Source: Hyphomicrobiales bacterium (lineage in GTDB: Bacteria; Pseudomonadota; Alphaproteobacteria; Rhizobiales; Rhizobiaceae). Taken from it: 64,000 bases of DNA. The DNA lies in the NCBI GenBank assembly GCA_900471485.1, contig UCEU01000008.1:165137-229136 (forward strand). Direction: 5' to 3'. A model generated the notes under the pieces. It searched no databases. It saw only the letters and a list, made by a program, of their open reading frames with translations, and was not told the origin of the DNA. Numbering within the stretch: the stretch's first letter is position 1; every line of letters begins with the position of its first letter. The position numbers were made by a program, and so were the translations under genes. This document shows positions 1 through 9,474 of the stretch, piece by piece.

Positions 1-821
1 TTGTAGGCCTGCATGAAGGCCTCCTCCGCATTCGGATCGTCCATCATGAAGCGATACATCTTGCAGTAGGCGGCGAGGACTCTGACGAGGCCTTCCTTCT
101 TCTCATCGATGGCGGTCTGCGACGCGTAGGAGCCCTGGTAGGGGTATTCCGGCAGTTCCGACCAGAAATCGGCAACGGCATGCACGCCGTAGGCCGCCTG
201 CTGGTCATAGACGTCGGTCATGGCGGGGCCGGCATCGACCTTCCCGGCGGCAACCGATTTGAACACCGCGGCGCTGCTGCCGATATTGACGAACTGGACT
301 TCGCTCGGATCGACGCCGTGCTTGCGCAGCAGCGCCACCATCATCTGATGAAGCAGGGCGCCGAGAGCACCCGTGCCGACAGTCTTGCCCTTCAGGTCCT
401 CGACGGTCTTGATGTCGGGATTGCTGCTGTAGAGCGCCTGGGCGATCAACTGGTTGGCGGCGGCGACAACCTTCAGTTTGGCGCCTTTCTCGATGGCAGG
501 AAGCACCTGCGAGAAGCCCGACAGAACGCAGATGTCGCTCTCCGCGCTGATCAGGCTTCCCATCAGCTTGGTGCCGTCGGCGACGTTCGTCGTGGTCGTC
601 TTGACGTTGAATTCGTCGAGATAGCCGAGCTGTGCGAGAAGCGCCTGCTGAACGAGCGTGGAGTTCGAGCTCGTGTTGACGATGTTGACGGTATAGGGCA
701 GATCGGCGGGTTTCGTTGCCGCGAAAGCCGGACCAAGGCGACCGGTTGCGGCCAGTGCCAGCGCACCGCCGCCAAGGCGCAAGGCATTGCGCCGACTCAT
801 TCTAAAGCCATCAGTTATCAT
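1..821 (-). CDS. ABC transporter substrate-binding protein, NMT1/TauA-like (3' end outside window)
   Basis: About 273 residues are visible; the C-terminus lies beyond base 1. The N-terminus carries a twin-arginine signal (SRRNALRLGGGALALAA), so the protein is probably exported folded through Tat to the periplasm. The mature part has the pattern of NMT1/SsuA/TauA-type binding proteins: a strand ending VNIVNTSSNS, then VEDLKGKTVGTGALGALLHQMM and FKSVAAGKVDAGPAMTD, typical of ligand-closing lobes. The ATG at 821 follows a strong GGGAGG ribosome site; an internal ATG at 800 is less well placed. It is divergent from the LysR gene at 1050, which may regulate it. The ligand cannot be told from sequence; sulfonates, pyrimidine precursors or aromatic acids are typical for the family. 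Confidence 0.8.
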   Translation of the reverse strand, partial: MITDGFRMSRRNALRLGGGALALAATGRLGPAFAATKPADLPYTVNIVNTSSNSTLVQQALLAQLGYLDEFNVKTTTTNVADGTKLMGSLISAESDICVLSGFSQVLPAIEKGAKLKVVAAANQLIAQALYSSNPDIKTVEDLKGKTVGTGALGALLHQMMVALLRKHGVDPSEVQFVNIGSSAAVFKSVAAGKVDAGPAMTDVYDQQAAYGVHAVADFWSELPEYPYQGSYASQTAIDEKKEGLVRVLAAYCKMYRFMMDDPNAEEAFMQAY

Positions 822-1049
822 TTGATCCTCCCTTTTTTGACGGAACCAGACGGCAAGAGGGTCGTTCCCGTTGCCGTATATTTCTGGGGTGTCTTCCCGC
901 CGGTCGGCTGCCCTCCTCAAGGCGCGCCGTGGCGTATTCGGCAGGTGTTCTGCCATTCCTCACAGGTTGCAGGTTGCCTGATCGCATCCCTCTTGCAAAA
1001 TTAAATGCATGCTCACAGATATAAGTTTTGGCTACAAACGGGTTTTGTC

Positions 1050-2285
1050 ATGGTTGCTTGGGAGCCCAGTCTTCGTCATCTCCGCGCCTTTGAAGCCACC
1101 GCTTCGCTGGCAAGCGTCAGTCGCGCCGCCGAAAAACTTCACCTGTCGCAATCGGCGATCAGCCAGTCGATCGCCAATCTGGAAACCTCGCTCGGCGCAA
1201 CTCTGTTCCAGCGCGGACCGAGCGGCAGTTTCCTGACGCGCGAGGGCGAAACATTCCTGCTGCGCGTATCCCGTGCTCTCACGCGTATGGAAACGGCGTT
1301 GGCGGCTGCGGTCGATACCGGCAGGACTGCCAGAGGGCGGATCGGCGAGCCGATGCCGGGAAATGTCACCTCGGCGCAGATCTCGGCGTTGATCGCCATC
1401 GATGACCACGATTCCTATTCGGCGGCGGCCCGCGCGCTCGGCGTCACCCAGCCGTCCCTCAATCGCCATGCGCGCGATATCGAGACGATCCTGCGGCGCA
1501 GCCTGTTCCGGCGGACGTCCAAGGGCAAGACGACGACACGGCACGGACGCGACCTGGCGCGGCAGCTTCGGCTGGCGATGAACGAGGTTCGTGCCGGCCA
1601 GGAAGAACTGGCGTCGATGTCGGGCGACAGCCACGGCACGATCGTGATCGGCATCCTGCCGCTGGGCGCATCCCTTCTTGTCTCGCAAGCCCTCGGCTTG
1701 CTGTCGAAAGCCTACCCTCGGCTAAAGGCACAAATCGTGGAGAGCCCGTTCGAGGCGTTGCTTTCCTGGCTGCAGTCGGGAAGGGTCGACGTCATCATCG
1801 GCACGCTTCGCTCAAGTCCGTTCTCCGACGAGTTCAGTCAGGAACCACTCTTTCCCGATCCCTATTGCCTTGTCGTTCGCAAGGGGCATCCGCTATGCGC
1901 GGTGGATACCATCGCGGAGGTCGACCTGCGGCATTACGAATGGATCCTTCCACGCGACGGAACACCGCGGCGTATCGCGGTGGAGGCGTTGTTCAGATCC
2001 TTCGACCAGCGCCCGCACACGATCGTCGAGACGAGCTCCATGGGATTGACGCGTGACCTGCTTCTGAACGGCGACAGGGTCACCTTGCTGTCTCGCGATC
2101 AGATCATCTTCGAGGATCGCCTGGGGTTGCTGAGCACGCTGGATTTCGCGCTACCGAGATCGACGCGCGTGATCGGCTCGATTGCGCGCTCCGACTGGCT
2201 TCCGACCGAACTTCAGAAGCGTTTCCTGGAGACCTTGGCCGAACTGTCGCAGCAGCACTCGCCGCAGGGCCAGGGCGCTGCCTAG
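1050..2285 (+). CDS. LysR-family regulator with two tandem winged-HTH domains
   Basis: About 411 residues, roughly 100 longer than a standard LysR protein. Residues ~8-66 form a LysR HTH (LRHLRAFEATASLASVSRAAEKLHLSQSAISQSI). A second complete LysR-like HTH follows at ~107-166 (SYSAAARALGVTQPSLNRHARDIE, then LFRRTSKGKTTTRHG). A LysR effector domain fills ~195-400 (GTIVIGILPLGASLLVSQAL, VDVIIGTL, PYCLVVRKGHPL). I chose ATG 1050 because it places the first HTH at the usual distance from the N-terminus; an in-frame ATG at 1005 has no ribosome site. The gene lies 88 bp before the leucine-degradation operon in the same direction and is divergent from the binding-protein gene, so it probably controls one or both. 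The effector is unknown. Confidence 0.85.
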   Translation: MVAWEPSLRHLRAFEATASLASVSRAAEKLHLSQSAISQSIANLETSLGATLFQRGPSGSFLTREGETFLLRVSRALTRMETALAAAVDTGRTARGRIGEPMPGNVTSAQISALIAIDDHDSYSAAARALGVTQPSLNRHARDIETILRRSLFRRTSKGKTTTRHGRDLARQLRLAMNEVRAGQEELASMSGDSHGTIVIGILPLGASLLVSQALGLLSKAYPRLKAQIVESPFEALLSWLQSGRVDVIIGTLRSSPFSDEFSQEPLFPDPYCLVVRKGHPLCAVDTIAEVDLRHYEWILPRDGTPRRIAVEALFRSFDQRPHTIVETSSMGLTRDLLLNGDRVTLLSRDQIIFEDRLGLLSTLDFALPRSTRVIGSIARSDWLPTELQKRFLETLAELSQQHSPQGQGAA

Positions 2286-2373
2286 CGCGGAGCCGCCGAC
2301 ACATGGCACGCGATCGATTTTACTATTGGGATCGCTCGCGCTAGCATGATCGAAGTCTGGGAGGACTGGCGAC

Positions 2374-3537
2374 ATGCTGGAGTTGGATTTCGGGCTTTCC
2401 GAAATGGCGGAGACAATCCGCGAGACGACGCATCGGTTTGCGACTGACCGCATTGCCCCACTTGCATCAGGGATCGATCGGGAGGATCGGTTTCCGATCG
2501 AACTCTGGCCCGAACTGGGGTCGCTCGGTTTGCATGGCGTGACGGTCAGTGAGGCCGATGGCGGGCTGGGGCTCGGCTACATCGAACATGTCGTCGCCTG
2601 CGAGGAAATCAGCCGCGCCTCCGCATCGGTCGGCCTGTCCTACGGCGCTCACTCCAATCTTTGCATCAACCAGATCGCACGCTGGGGATCGCCCGAGCAG
2701 AAGCAGCGATACCTTCCGGCGCTGATATCGGGTGCGCATGTCGGAAGCCTCGCCATGTCGGAGGCCGGCGCCGGCTCGGACGTCGTGTCGATGCGGCTGC
2801 GCGCCGATAAGGTGAGCGGCGGCTATCGCCTGAACGGAACCAAGTTCTGGATCACCAATGCCCCCTATGCCGACACGCTGGTGGTCTACGCCAAGACCGT
2901 GCCCGATGGCGGCTCGAAGGGGATCACCGCCTTCCTGGTCGAGAAGGGCTTCGAGGGTTTTTCGATCGGCCAGAAGATCGACAAGGTCGGCATGCGGGGA
3001 TCGCCGACCGCCGAACTGGTTTTCGACGATTGCCATGTCCCGCAAGAGAACATCATGGGCCCGCTTGATGGTGGTGTGAAGGTGCTGATGTCCGGGCTCG
3101 ATTACGAGCGGGTCGTCCTGTCGGGCATCCAGCTCGGCATCATGCAGGCATGCCTGGACGTGGTGCTTCCCTACGTCAGGGAGCGCAAGCAGTTCGGAAC
3201 GCCGATCGGCAGCTTCCAGCTGATGCAGGCGAAGGTCGCGGACATGGTGGTGGCGCTGAATTCCGCCCGCGCCTACGTCTATGCGGTAGCGAAAGCCTGC
3301 AACGCAGGCAGGACGACGCGGCATGATGCGGCGGGCGCAATCCTCTACGCGTCGGAAAGTGCGGTCAAGGTGGCCGAGCAGGCGGTCCAGGCGCTGGGTG
3401 GCGCCGGATATACCAGGGATTGGCCGGTGGAGCGCTACTGGCGCGACGCCAAGCTTCTCGACATTGGCGCCGGCACCAACGAGATACGCCGCATGCTGAT
3501 CGGCCGCGAGGTCATCGGCGGCGAAGGGAGAGGCTGA
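2374..3537 (+). CDS. liuA: Isovaleryl-CoA dehydrogenase (acyl-CoA dehydrogenase family)
   Basis: A 387-residue FAD enzyme of full family length. It is predicted to oxidise isovaleryl-CoA to 3-methylcrotonyl-CoA in leucine degradation, passing electrons to ETF. Visible landmarks are the FAD/substrate segment [19 protein letters not shown], the [11 protein letters not shown] motif, the helix-G region [11 protein letters not shown] whose Glu matches the catalytic base position of isovaleryl-CoA dehydrogenases, and the C-terminal [32 protein letters not shown]. It opens a five-gene operon; its TGA overlaps the ATG of the carboxyltransferase gene by one base. The neighbouring methylcrotonyl-CoA carboxylase genes make the substrate call firm, although a related branched acyl-CoA substrate cannot be excluded. 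Confidence 0.9.
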   Translation: MLELDFGLSEMAETIRETTHRFATDRIAPLASGIDREDRFPIELWPELGSLGLHGVTVSEADGGLGLGYIEHVVACEEISRASASVGLSYGAHSNLCINQIARWGSPEQKQRYLPALISGAHVGSLAMSEAGAGSDVVSMRLRADKVSGGYRLNGTKFWITNAPYADTLVVYAKTVPDGGSKGITAFLVEKGFEGFSIGQKIDKVGMRGSPTAELVFDDCHVPQENIMGPLDGGVKVLMSGLDYERVVLSGIQLGIMQACLDVVLPYVRERKQFGTPIGSFQLMQAKVADMVVALNSARAYVYAVAKACNAGRTTRHDAAGAILYASESAVKVAEQAVQALGGAGYTRDWPVERYWRDAKLLDIGAGTNEIRRMLIGREVIGGEGRG

Positions 3538-5132
3538 TGGCAGAGCTGCAGACGATGCTCGACCGCGCCTCAGGCAGTTTCGCAGCCAATCGGGTCCACA
3601 ATCTCGCCCTGGTCGAAGAGCTTCGCTCAAGGGTCGCGGCGGCCGCGCGCGGCGGCTCCGAGAAGCATCGCGAGCGCCATGTCGCGCGCGGCAAGCTTCT
3701 GCCCCGCGACCGCGTTCAGCGGCTTCTCGATCCCGGCTCGCCGTTCCTCGAAATCGGGCAGCTCGCCGCCAACGGCATGTACGACGACGAGGCGCCCGGC
3801 GCGGGCATGATCGCGGGCATCGGCCGCGTCTCAGGCGTCGAATGCATGATCGTGGCGCACGACCCGACCGTGAAGGGCGGCGCCTATTTTCCGATGACGG
3901 TGAAGAAGCATCTGCGGGCGCAGGAAATCGCCTGGGAAAACCGCTTGCCTTGCATCTATCTGGTGGATTCGGGCGGCGCCAATCTGCCGCATCAGGCCGA
4001 GGTGTTTCCCGATCGCGATCATTTCGGGCGCATCTTCTACAATCAGGCGCAGATGTCGGCGGCGGGCATCGCCCAGATCGCCTGTGTCATGGGAAGCTGC
4101 ACGGCGGGCGGGGCCTATGTGCCTGCAATGTCGGATGAAACCGTGATCGTGCGCAACCAGGGAACGATCTTCCTGGCCGGCCCGCCGCTGGTGAAGGCGG
4201 CGACGGGGGAGATCATCTCGGCGGAGGAACTCGGCGGCGCCGACACCCACGGTCGCAAGTCCGGCGTCGTCGATCATGTCGCGGAAAACGACGAGCACGC
4301 GCTGCTCATCGTCCGCGACATCGTCGCCACGCTCAATCGCCCGAAGCGGGTCGATATCGACGTGTCCGAGCCGCGGCCGCCGAAGTTCGATCCGCAGGAG
4401 CTCTACGGCATCGTCCCGCGCGACGTCCGCACGCCCTATGACGTTCGCGAGGTCATCGCCCGCATTGTCGATGGTTCGGAGCTGCAGGAGTTCAAGGCGC
4501 TCTACGGCACCACGCTGGTCTGCGGCTTCGCCCGCATATGGGGCATCCCCGTCGCCATTCTCGCCAACAACGGCGTGCTGTTTTCCGAGAGCGCGCTGAA
4601 GGGCGCCCATTTCATCGAGCTCGCTTGCCAGCGGCGCATCCCGCTGCTCTTCCTGCAGAACATCTCCGGCTTCATGGTCGGCGGGAAGTACGAGGCAGAG
4701 GGGATCGCCAAGAACGGCGCCAAACTGGTGACCGCTGTCGCAACCGCATCGGTGCCGAAGATAACGATCTTGATCGGCGGCAGTTTCGGCGCCGGCAATT
4801 ACGGCATGTGCGGCCGCGCCTACCAGCCGCGCTTCCTGTTCACATGGCCGAATGCGCGCATCTCCGTCATGGGCGGCGAGCAGGCCGCATCGGTGCTGGC
4901 GACCGTGCACCGGGATGCCGAGCGCTGGAGCGCGCAGGAGGCGGAGGCCTTCAAGGCGCCGATCCGGCAGAAATACGAGGACGAGGGCAATCCCTATTAC
5001 GCCACCGCGCGGCTCTGGGACGATGGCGTCATCGACCCCGCACAGACGCGCGACGTGCTCGGCCTGGCATTCGCCTCGACGCTCAAGGCGCCGATACCGG
5101 AGCGGGCGCAGTTCGGCCTGTTTCGCATGTAG
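3537..5132 (+). CDS. liuB: Methylcrotonyl-CoA carboxylase, carboxyltransferase (beta) subunit
   Basis: 531 residues, normal length for the beta subunit. It transfers CO2 from carboxybiotin to 3-methylcrotonyl-CoA, giving 3-methylglutaconyl-CoA. The N-terminus ([29 protein letters not shown]) and the two crotonase-like halves are typical, with the glycine-rich oxyanion segments [17 protein letters not shown] and [23 protein letters not shown]. Start ATG 3537 overlaps the upstream stop codon, indicating translational coupling. Longer in-frame starts upstream would lie inside the dehydrogenase gene and are unlikely. Geranyl-CoA carboxylase is the main alternative in this family; the adjacent isovaleryl-CoA dehydrogenase and the absence of other terpene-degradation genes favour methylcrotonyl-CoA. 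Confidence 0.92.
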   Translation: MAELQTMLDRASGSFAANRVHNLALVEELRSRVAAAARGGSEKHRERHVARGKLLPRDRVQRLLDPGSPFLEIGQLAANGMYDDEAPGAGMIAGIGRVSGVECMIVAHDPTVKGGAYFPMTVKKHLRAQEIAWENRLPCIYLVDSGGANLPHQAEVFPDRDHFGRIFYNQAQMSAAGIAQIACVMGSCTAGGAYVPAMSDETVIVRNQGTIFLAGPPLVKAATGEIISAEELGGADTHGRKSGVVDHVAENDEHALLIVRDIVATLNRPKRVDIDVSEPRPPKFDPQELYGIVPRDVRTPYDVREVIARIVDGSELQEFKALYGTTLVCGFARIWGIPVAILANNGVLFSESALKGAHFIELACQRRIPLLFLQNISGFMVGGKYEAEGIAKNGAKLVTAVATASVPKITILIGGSFGAGNYGMCGRAYQPRFLFTWPNARISVMGGEQAASVLATVHRDAERWSAQEAEAFKAPIRQKYEDEGNPYYATARLWDDGVIDPAQTRDVLGLAFASTLKAPIPERAQFGLFRM

Positions 5133-5158
5133 CCGGGGAGCCAGGGAGAGGAGAGATC

Positions 5159-7015
5159 GTGATAGACAGCCTGCTGATCGCCAATCGCGGCGAAATCGCG
5201 AGACGGATCATGAAAACGGCGCGACGGCTCGGCATTCGCACGATAGCCGTGCACTCCGATGTCGATGGCGGCATGCCCTTCGTGCGCGAGGCCGACGAGG
5301 CGGTCTGCATTGGCCCCGCCGCCGTTCGGGACAGCTATAACAGGCAGGACCGGATCATCGAGGCGGCGATCAGGACGGGTGCAAAGGCGATCCATCCGGG
5401 CTACGGCTTTCTCTCCGAGAACGCCGAATTCGCCGATGCCGTCATAGCGTCCGGCCTGAACTGGATCGGCGCGCCGGCGGCGGCGATCCGCACCATGGGT
5501 CTCAAGGACGCGGCCAAGCAGCGGATGATGGCGGCCGGCGTCCCGGTCACGCCCGGCTATCTCGGCGAGGACCAGACCGACTCGAGGCTGCAGCGGGAGG
5601 CGGACGCGATCGGCTATCCTGTCCTGATCAAGGCCGTGGCGGGCGGCGGCGGCAAGGGCATGCGCCGGGTCGAGCGCGCGGACGAGTTCCTGGCGGCGCT
5701 CGCCAGTTGCCGGCGCGAAGCCACTGCGGCCTTCGGTGACGACCGCGTGCTTCTCGAGAAGTATGTCCTTTCGCCGCGACACATCGAGGTCCAGGTCTTC
5801 GGCGATACGCATGGAAATGTCGTACATCTGTTCGAGCGCGACTGCTCCCTGCAGCGGCGTCACCAGAAGGTCATCGAGGAAGCGCCGGCGCCGGGCATGG
5901 ATGCGCGCACGCGCGAGGCGGTCTGTGAGTCGGCGGTGAAAGCCGCGCGGGCGGTCGATTATGTCGGGGCGGGAACGATCGAGTTCATCGCCGACGCCTC
6001 GCAGGGGCTGAGCGCCGACCGCATCTGGTTCATGGAAATGAACACCCGGCTGCAGGTCGAGCATCCCGTCACCGAAGCGATCACCGGCCAGGATCTGGTC
6101 GAATGGCAGATCAGGGTCGCGTCGGGCGAACAATTGCCGCTGCGGCAGGAGCAGCTGTCGATCGACGGCTGGGCGATGGAGGCGCGGCTCTACGCCGAGA
6201 ACCCCTCCACCGGCTTCCTGCCTTCGATTGGACGGCTTGATCATCTCCGGTTTCCCAAGGACATCAGGATCGATAGCGGCGTCGAGGAAGGCGACGAGGT
6301 GAGCCCGCACTACGACCCGATGATCGCCAAGCTGGTCAGTCACGGTGCCACGCGGTGGGACGCGGCGCGGAAATTGGCGCGCGCGGCCGCTGGCGTCGAG
6401 GTCTGGCCCGTTCGAACGAACGCCGCCTTTCTCAAGCGAACGCTCGATCATCCCGATTTTCTCGAGGGCGCGGTCGATACCGGCTTCATCGAACGGCATG
6501 CGTCCGATCTCATCCCGCCGGCCGATCCCGGCAGGCATGTGCTGCAGGCCGCCGCCCGGGCGGTGCTACCGGAGCCGGCAGGCGATATCTGGACGGCGTC
6601 GACCGGCTTTCGGATGAACGCGCCCGCGTACCGCGAAGTCGGCGTCGAGGTCGGGAATAAGCCTTATCGGGTCGAGATCGAGGACGGCGGCCGGCCGGTC
6701 GCGACAGCGCCAGGCGTTCTCTTCATCGATGGGGAGGCGTGGCCTTATGGGCTGCCCCGTGCCGGCCATGCAAGCGTCGGCGCCGGTCACTCCGATGGCG
6801 CCATCATCGCGCCGATGCCCGGCAGGGTGATCGCGGTTACGGTTGCCAGGGGAGACCGGGTCAAGAGAGGGCAGGCGCTTGCCGTCATCGAGGCGATGAA
6901 GATGGAACAGACGCTGAGCGCCCCGTTCGACGGGATTGTCTCCGAGTTGACGGCCGGCGAGGGTGCGCAGATTGTCGAAGGCAGCCTTCTCATGCGGCTG
7001 GAAGGAGAACAGTGA
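5159..7015 (+). CDS. liuD: Methylcrotonyl-CoA carboxylase, biotin carboxylase/carrier (alpha) subunit
   Basis: 618 residues starting at GTG 5159 behind GGGAGAGGAG. Order: biotin carboxylase N-domain ([14 protein letters not shown]), ATP-grasp with the glycine loop KAVAGGGGKGMRRV, the metal/ATP site [15 protein letters not shown], a linker, and a C-terminal biotinyl domain with the biotin-accepting lysine in VIEAMKMEQ. It makes carboxybiotin from bicarbonate and ATP for the adjacent beta subunit. The gene is 26 bp downstream of the beta subunit and its TGA shares a base with the next ATG. All catalytic landmarks appear intact. Propionyl- or acetyl-CoA carboxylase alpha subunits look similar, so the substrate rests on the operon. 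Confidence 0.92.
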   Translation: MIDSLLIANRGEIARRIMKTARRLGIRTIAVHSDVDGGMPFVREADEAVCIGPAAVRDSYNRQDRIIEAAIRTGAKAIHPGYGFLSENAEFADAVIASGLNWIGAPAAAIRTMGLKDAAKQRMMAAGVPVTPGYLGEDQTDSRLQREADAIGYPVLIKAVAGGGGKGMRRVERADEFLAALASCRREATAAFGDDRVLLEKYVLSPRHIEVQVFGDTHGNVVHLFERDCSLQRRHQKVIEEAPAPGMDARTREAVCESAVKAARAVDYVGAGTIEFIADASQGLSADRIWFMEMNTRLQVEHPVTEAITGQDLVEWQIRVASGEQLPLRQEQLSIDGWAMEARLYAENPSTGFLPSIGRLDHLRFPKDIRIDSGVEEGDEVSPHYDPMIAKLVSHGATRWDAARKLARAAAGVEVWPVRTNAAFLKRTLDHPDFLEGAVDTGFIERHASDLIPPADPGRHVLQAAARAVLPEPAGDIWTASTGFRMNAPAYREVGVEVGNKPYRVEIEDGGRPVATAPGVLFIDGEAWPYGLPRAGHASVGAGHSDGAIIAPMPGRVIAVTVARGDRVKRGQALAVIEAMKMEQTLSAPFDGIVSELTAGEGAQIVEGSLLMRLEGEQ

Positions 7016-7467
7016 TGACCGGGCGTCACTTCGAGGACTGGTCGATCGGCGACAGGATTTCCCACGAGATCCGTCGCACGGTCACCGAGACCGACAATCT
7101 CCTGTTTTCCGCCATGACGCACAATCCGCAACCGCTGCACATCGATGCGGAAGCGGCAAGGGCCAGCGAATTCGGGCAGATACTCGTCAACGGCACCTTC
7201 ACCTTCGCGCTGATGGTCGGGCTATCGGTCGGCGATACGACGATGGGGACGTTGGTCGCCAATCTGGGCTACGACAAGCTGGTGATGCCGAAGCCTGTGT
7301 TCATCGGCGATACGATGCGCGCCGAAACCGAGGTCGTCGATCTCAGGGAGAGCCGGTCGCGGCCCACGGCCGGCATCGTCACCTTCCAGCACGAACTGAT
7401 CAACCAGAGAGACGAGGTGGTCTGCCGGTGCCTGCGCACGGTGCTGATCCTGAGGAAACCGGCATGA
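7015..7467 (+). CDS. MaoC-family (hot-dog fold) enoyl-CoA hydratase
   Basis: 150 residues. The hydratase-2 active-site signature is present as SAMTHNPQPLHIDAEAA (catalytic Asp/His region), followed by GQILVNGTFTFALMVGLSV and VFIGDTMRAETEVV. By position it should hydrate the product of the upstream carboxylase, 3-methylglutaconyl-CoA, to HMG-CoA, a step usually done by a crotonase-fold AUH/LiuC protein, which is missing here. Start ATG overlaps the carboxylase stop (TGATG), and its own stop overlaps the next gene by four bases. The family also contains mesaconyl-CoA and itaconyl-CoA hydratases, which act on similar methylated dicarboxylyl-CoA esters, so the chemistry is plausible but unproven. 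Confidence 0.82.
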   Translation: MTGRHFEDWSIGDRISHEIRRTVTETDNLLFSAMTHNPQPLHIDAEAARASEFGQILVNGTFTFALMVGLSVGDTTMGTLVANLGYDKLVMPKPVFIGDTMRAETEVVDLRESRSRPTAGIVTFQHELINQRDEVVCRCLRTVLILRKPA

Positions 7468-8339
7468 GGCTGCGCTCGCTGCTCTTCGTTCCCGGCGATC
7501 GGCCCGACCGGATGGAGAAGGCGCTCGGCCTTGGCGCCGACGCCCTGATCCTCGATCTGGAAGATTCCGTGGCGCTGGCACGCAAGACCGAAGCCAGAAA
7601 AGCCGTCGCCTCGTTTCTCGGATCGGCGGTGCGCCGAGCGAGGCTCTTCGTCCGCATCAATGCGCTGGATAGCGGCTTGCTGGAGGACGATCTCGCGGCT
7701 GTTCTCGATGCGCGTCCCGACGCGCTGATGCTACCGAAAGCCGAAGGCAGCGGCAGCGTCGAGGCGCTGGCGGCGCTCGCGCCCGGCGTGCCGATCCTGC
7801 CGATCGCCACCGAAACGCCGTCGGCAATCTTCCAGCTCGGCAGCTACGCGGCGGTCCGCCACCGGCTTGTCGGCCTCACCTGGGGCGCCGAAGACCTGCC
7901 GGCCGCCATCGGTGCCGTGAGCGCCCGCAATCCTGATGGCAGCTACACCAATCCCTATGAGCTCGTGCGCTCGCTCACCCTGTTCGCCGGTCACGCGATC
8001 GGCGCCGCCGTGATCGATACCGTCTATCCCGATTTTCGCGATCTGGAAGGCCTGCAACGCCATGCGGAGCGCGCCCGCCGCGACGGCTTCACCGGGATGA
8101 TGGCCATCCATCCCACGCAGGTGCCGATCATCAACGCATCGTTCACGCCGACGCCGGACGAAGTCGCCAAGGCAAGGGCGATTGTCGATGCCTTCGCCGA
8201 CAACCCGGACAGCGGCGTATTGCAGCTGGATGGCAGGATGATCGACGCGCCTCATCTGCGGCAGGCACAGCGAATATTGAACGCCGATGCGGCGGATCGG
8301 TCAGGACCTGCCACGGGTACGCCGAAATCACGTTTTTGA
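7464..8339 (+). CDS. CitE-like CoA ester lyase (HpcH/HpaI aldolase family)
   Basis: 291 residues, a TIM-barrel lyase of the CitE/malyl-CoA/citramalyl-CoA group. It has the N-terminal LRSLLFVPGDRPDRMEKAL, the LILDLEDSVALARKTEAR segment, the arginine strand LFVRINALDS, and metal-binding acidic residues in ATETPSAI and LTWGAEDLPAAIG. Such enzymes cleave beta-hydroxyacyl-CoA esters by a retro-Claisen reaction. As the last gene of the leucine operon, and without a DRE-TIM HMG-CoA lyase nearby, it is a candidate for splitting HMG-CoA into acetyl-CoA and acetoacetate; this is inference. A (citra)malyl-CoA lyase is the alternative. It ends convergently, 32 bp from the AraC gene. Confidence 0.85.
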   Translation: MRLRSLLFVPGDRPDRMEKALGLGADALILDLEDSVALARKTEARKAVASFLGSAVRRARLFVRINALDSGLLEDDLAAVLDARPDALMLPKAEGSGSVEALAALAPGVPILPIATETPSAIFQLGSYAAVRHRLVGLTWGAEDLPAAIGAVSARNPDGSYTNPYELVRSLTLFAGHAIGAAVIDTVYPDFRDLEGLQRHAERARRDGFTGMMAIHPTQVPIINASFTPTPDEVAKARAIVDAFADNPDSGVLQLDGRMIDAPHLRQAQRILNADAADRSGPATGTPKSRF

Positions 8340-8371
8340 CAGCACCCCGGGAAAACCGGAGCCTTTGATGA

Positions 8372-9403
8372 TCACGCCCGTTCGGTCAAAGCCGTGGGCG
8401 CCACTGCGGTCGCATCGAGCACTTCATCGTCCGTCGGCATTGTCTCCACCTCATTCACAGCCACCCGATAGGCCGAGGGCGAGCTGCCATTCACCCGCTT
8501 GAAGGCGTTGCTGAAGGCGCTTTCGGAGGTGTAGCCCAGCGAGCGGGCGACGGAGGCGATGGGAGTGCGGCCTTCGCGCAGCGCCCGCTCGGCAAGGCGC
8601 ATGCGCCATTCCGTAAGGTAAGCAAGCGGGGCGACGCCGGAGACGGACTTGAAATGGACGGCAAACGAGGTACGCGACATGGCGCAGGCGCTGGCGAGCT
8701 CCTCAAGGTGCCAGGCGCGCGAGGGTTCGCCGTGCATCAGGCGCAGCGCGGGCGCGATCCTGGGTTCGGCCAGCGCCTTCAGCCAGCCGGCGGGCATGCG
8801 GTCGGCGGCGCTCAAGTGCGAGCGCAGGATTTCGATGAAGAGCAGCTGGGTCAGCTGCGCGGAGGCAAGGGCTGCGCCCGGCTGGCCGACGTCGCGCTCC
8901 TCGATCAGCCGGTCGAGCAGCCAGCGGAAGATGGCGGCCTGCGGTGAGGCGGCGCGGGTGTGGATCCAGGTGGGCAGGATATCCGACAGCAGGCCACCCC
9001 TTAGCGGATCGAGCGCGACATGGCCGCCGATGTGGGCGAAATCATTGCCATCACCAAGCGTCATCAGCCGCCGCCCCGTGCCCGTGAAGATGCTCATGGC
9101 GTCGATCGGCTGAAGCGATGGATCGCTTGACAGCACAAAGCTGCGCTTCTTGGCGAGGAGGCCGACATCGCCCTCCTCAAAGCGGATCGACTCGGCCTCG
9201 CCCTCCAGCGTCACCCAGCAGCCACCCTTCACCACCGCGAAGAACTTGATCTTGTCACGCCCCGGAAAGGCGATCGACCACGGGCCGCCCGCGGTAAAGC
9301 CGCCGGTAACGATCGCCTCGGCTTTCGTCAGGCTCAGGACATCGGAGAAGGGATCGGCCAGCATTATCGAACTATCGCGCAAGTCATGCGGATTTTCAAG
9401 CAT
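8372..9403 (-). CDS. AraC-family regulator with cupin sensor domain
   Basis: 343 residues. The N-terminal ~190 residues are a cupin-type ligand domain (WSIAFPGRDKIKFFAVVKGGCWVTLEGEAESIRFEEGDVGLL). The C-terminal ~100 residues hold two HTH motifs, WHLEELASACAMSRTSFAVHFKSVSG and TPIASVARSLGYTSESAFSNAFKRVNGSSPSAYR, the usual AraC signature. It is transcribed divergently from the NAD-dependent reductase gene at 9475 with only 71 bp between them, the classic arrangement of a regulator and its target. A second in-frame start at about residue 14 is possible. The inducer is unknown; related proteins often respond to aldehydes or aromatic compounds. Confidence 0.88.
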   Translation of the reverse strand: MLENPHDLRDSSIMLADPFSDVLSLTKAEAIVTGGFTAGGPWSIAFPGRDKIKFFAVVKGGCWVTLEGEAESIRFEEGDVGLLAKKRSFVLSSDPSLQPIDAMSIFTGTGRRLMTLGDGNDFAHIGGHVALDPLRGGLLSDILPTWIHTRAASPQAAIFRWLLDRLIEERDVGQPGAALASAQLTQLLFIEILRSHLSAADRMPAGWLKALAEPRIAPALRLMHGEPSRAWHLEELASACAMSRTSFAVHFKSVSGVAPLAYLTEWRMRLAERALREGRTPIASVARSLGYTSESAFSNAFKRVNGSSPSAYRVAVNEVETMPTDDEVLDATAVAPTALTERA

Positions 9404-9474
9404 TCACAGTACGGACCGGGCTGCTTACCTTCCCGTCATCGAAGTTCGCCGCGATCCGATGCGGCGGCAGAAGC

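Noticed and set aside
842..866. GGAAC-N16-CGTT match to the EcfG promoter consensus pointing toward the LysR gene
   Set aside because: About one such match is expected by chance in a window of this size; it is far (~180 bp) from the chosen start and stands alone, so it was not listed as a promoter.
2467..3630. Long antisense frame opposite the isovaleryl-CoA dehydrogenase gene, and similar ones opposite other genes
   Set aside because: High GC creates long shadow frames; their products are His/Arg/Asp-rich and unlike any protein family, while the opposite strand encodes a clear enzyme.
4538..5158. Long upstream extension of the methylcrotonyl-CoA carboxylase alpha frame
   Set aside because: It overlaps the beta-subunit gene out of frame and has Arg/Ala-rich non-coding composition; the GTG at 5159 with its strong ribosome site is the real start.
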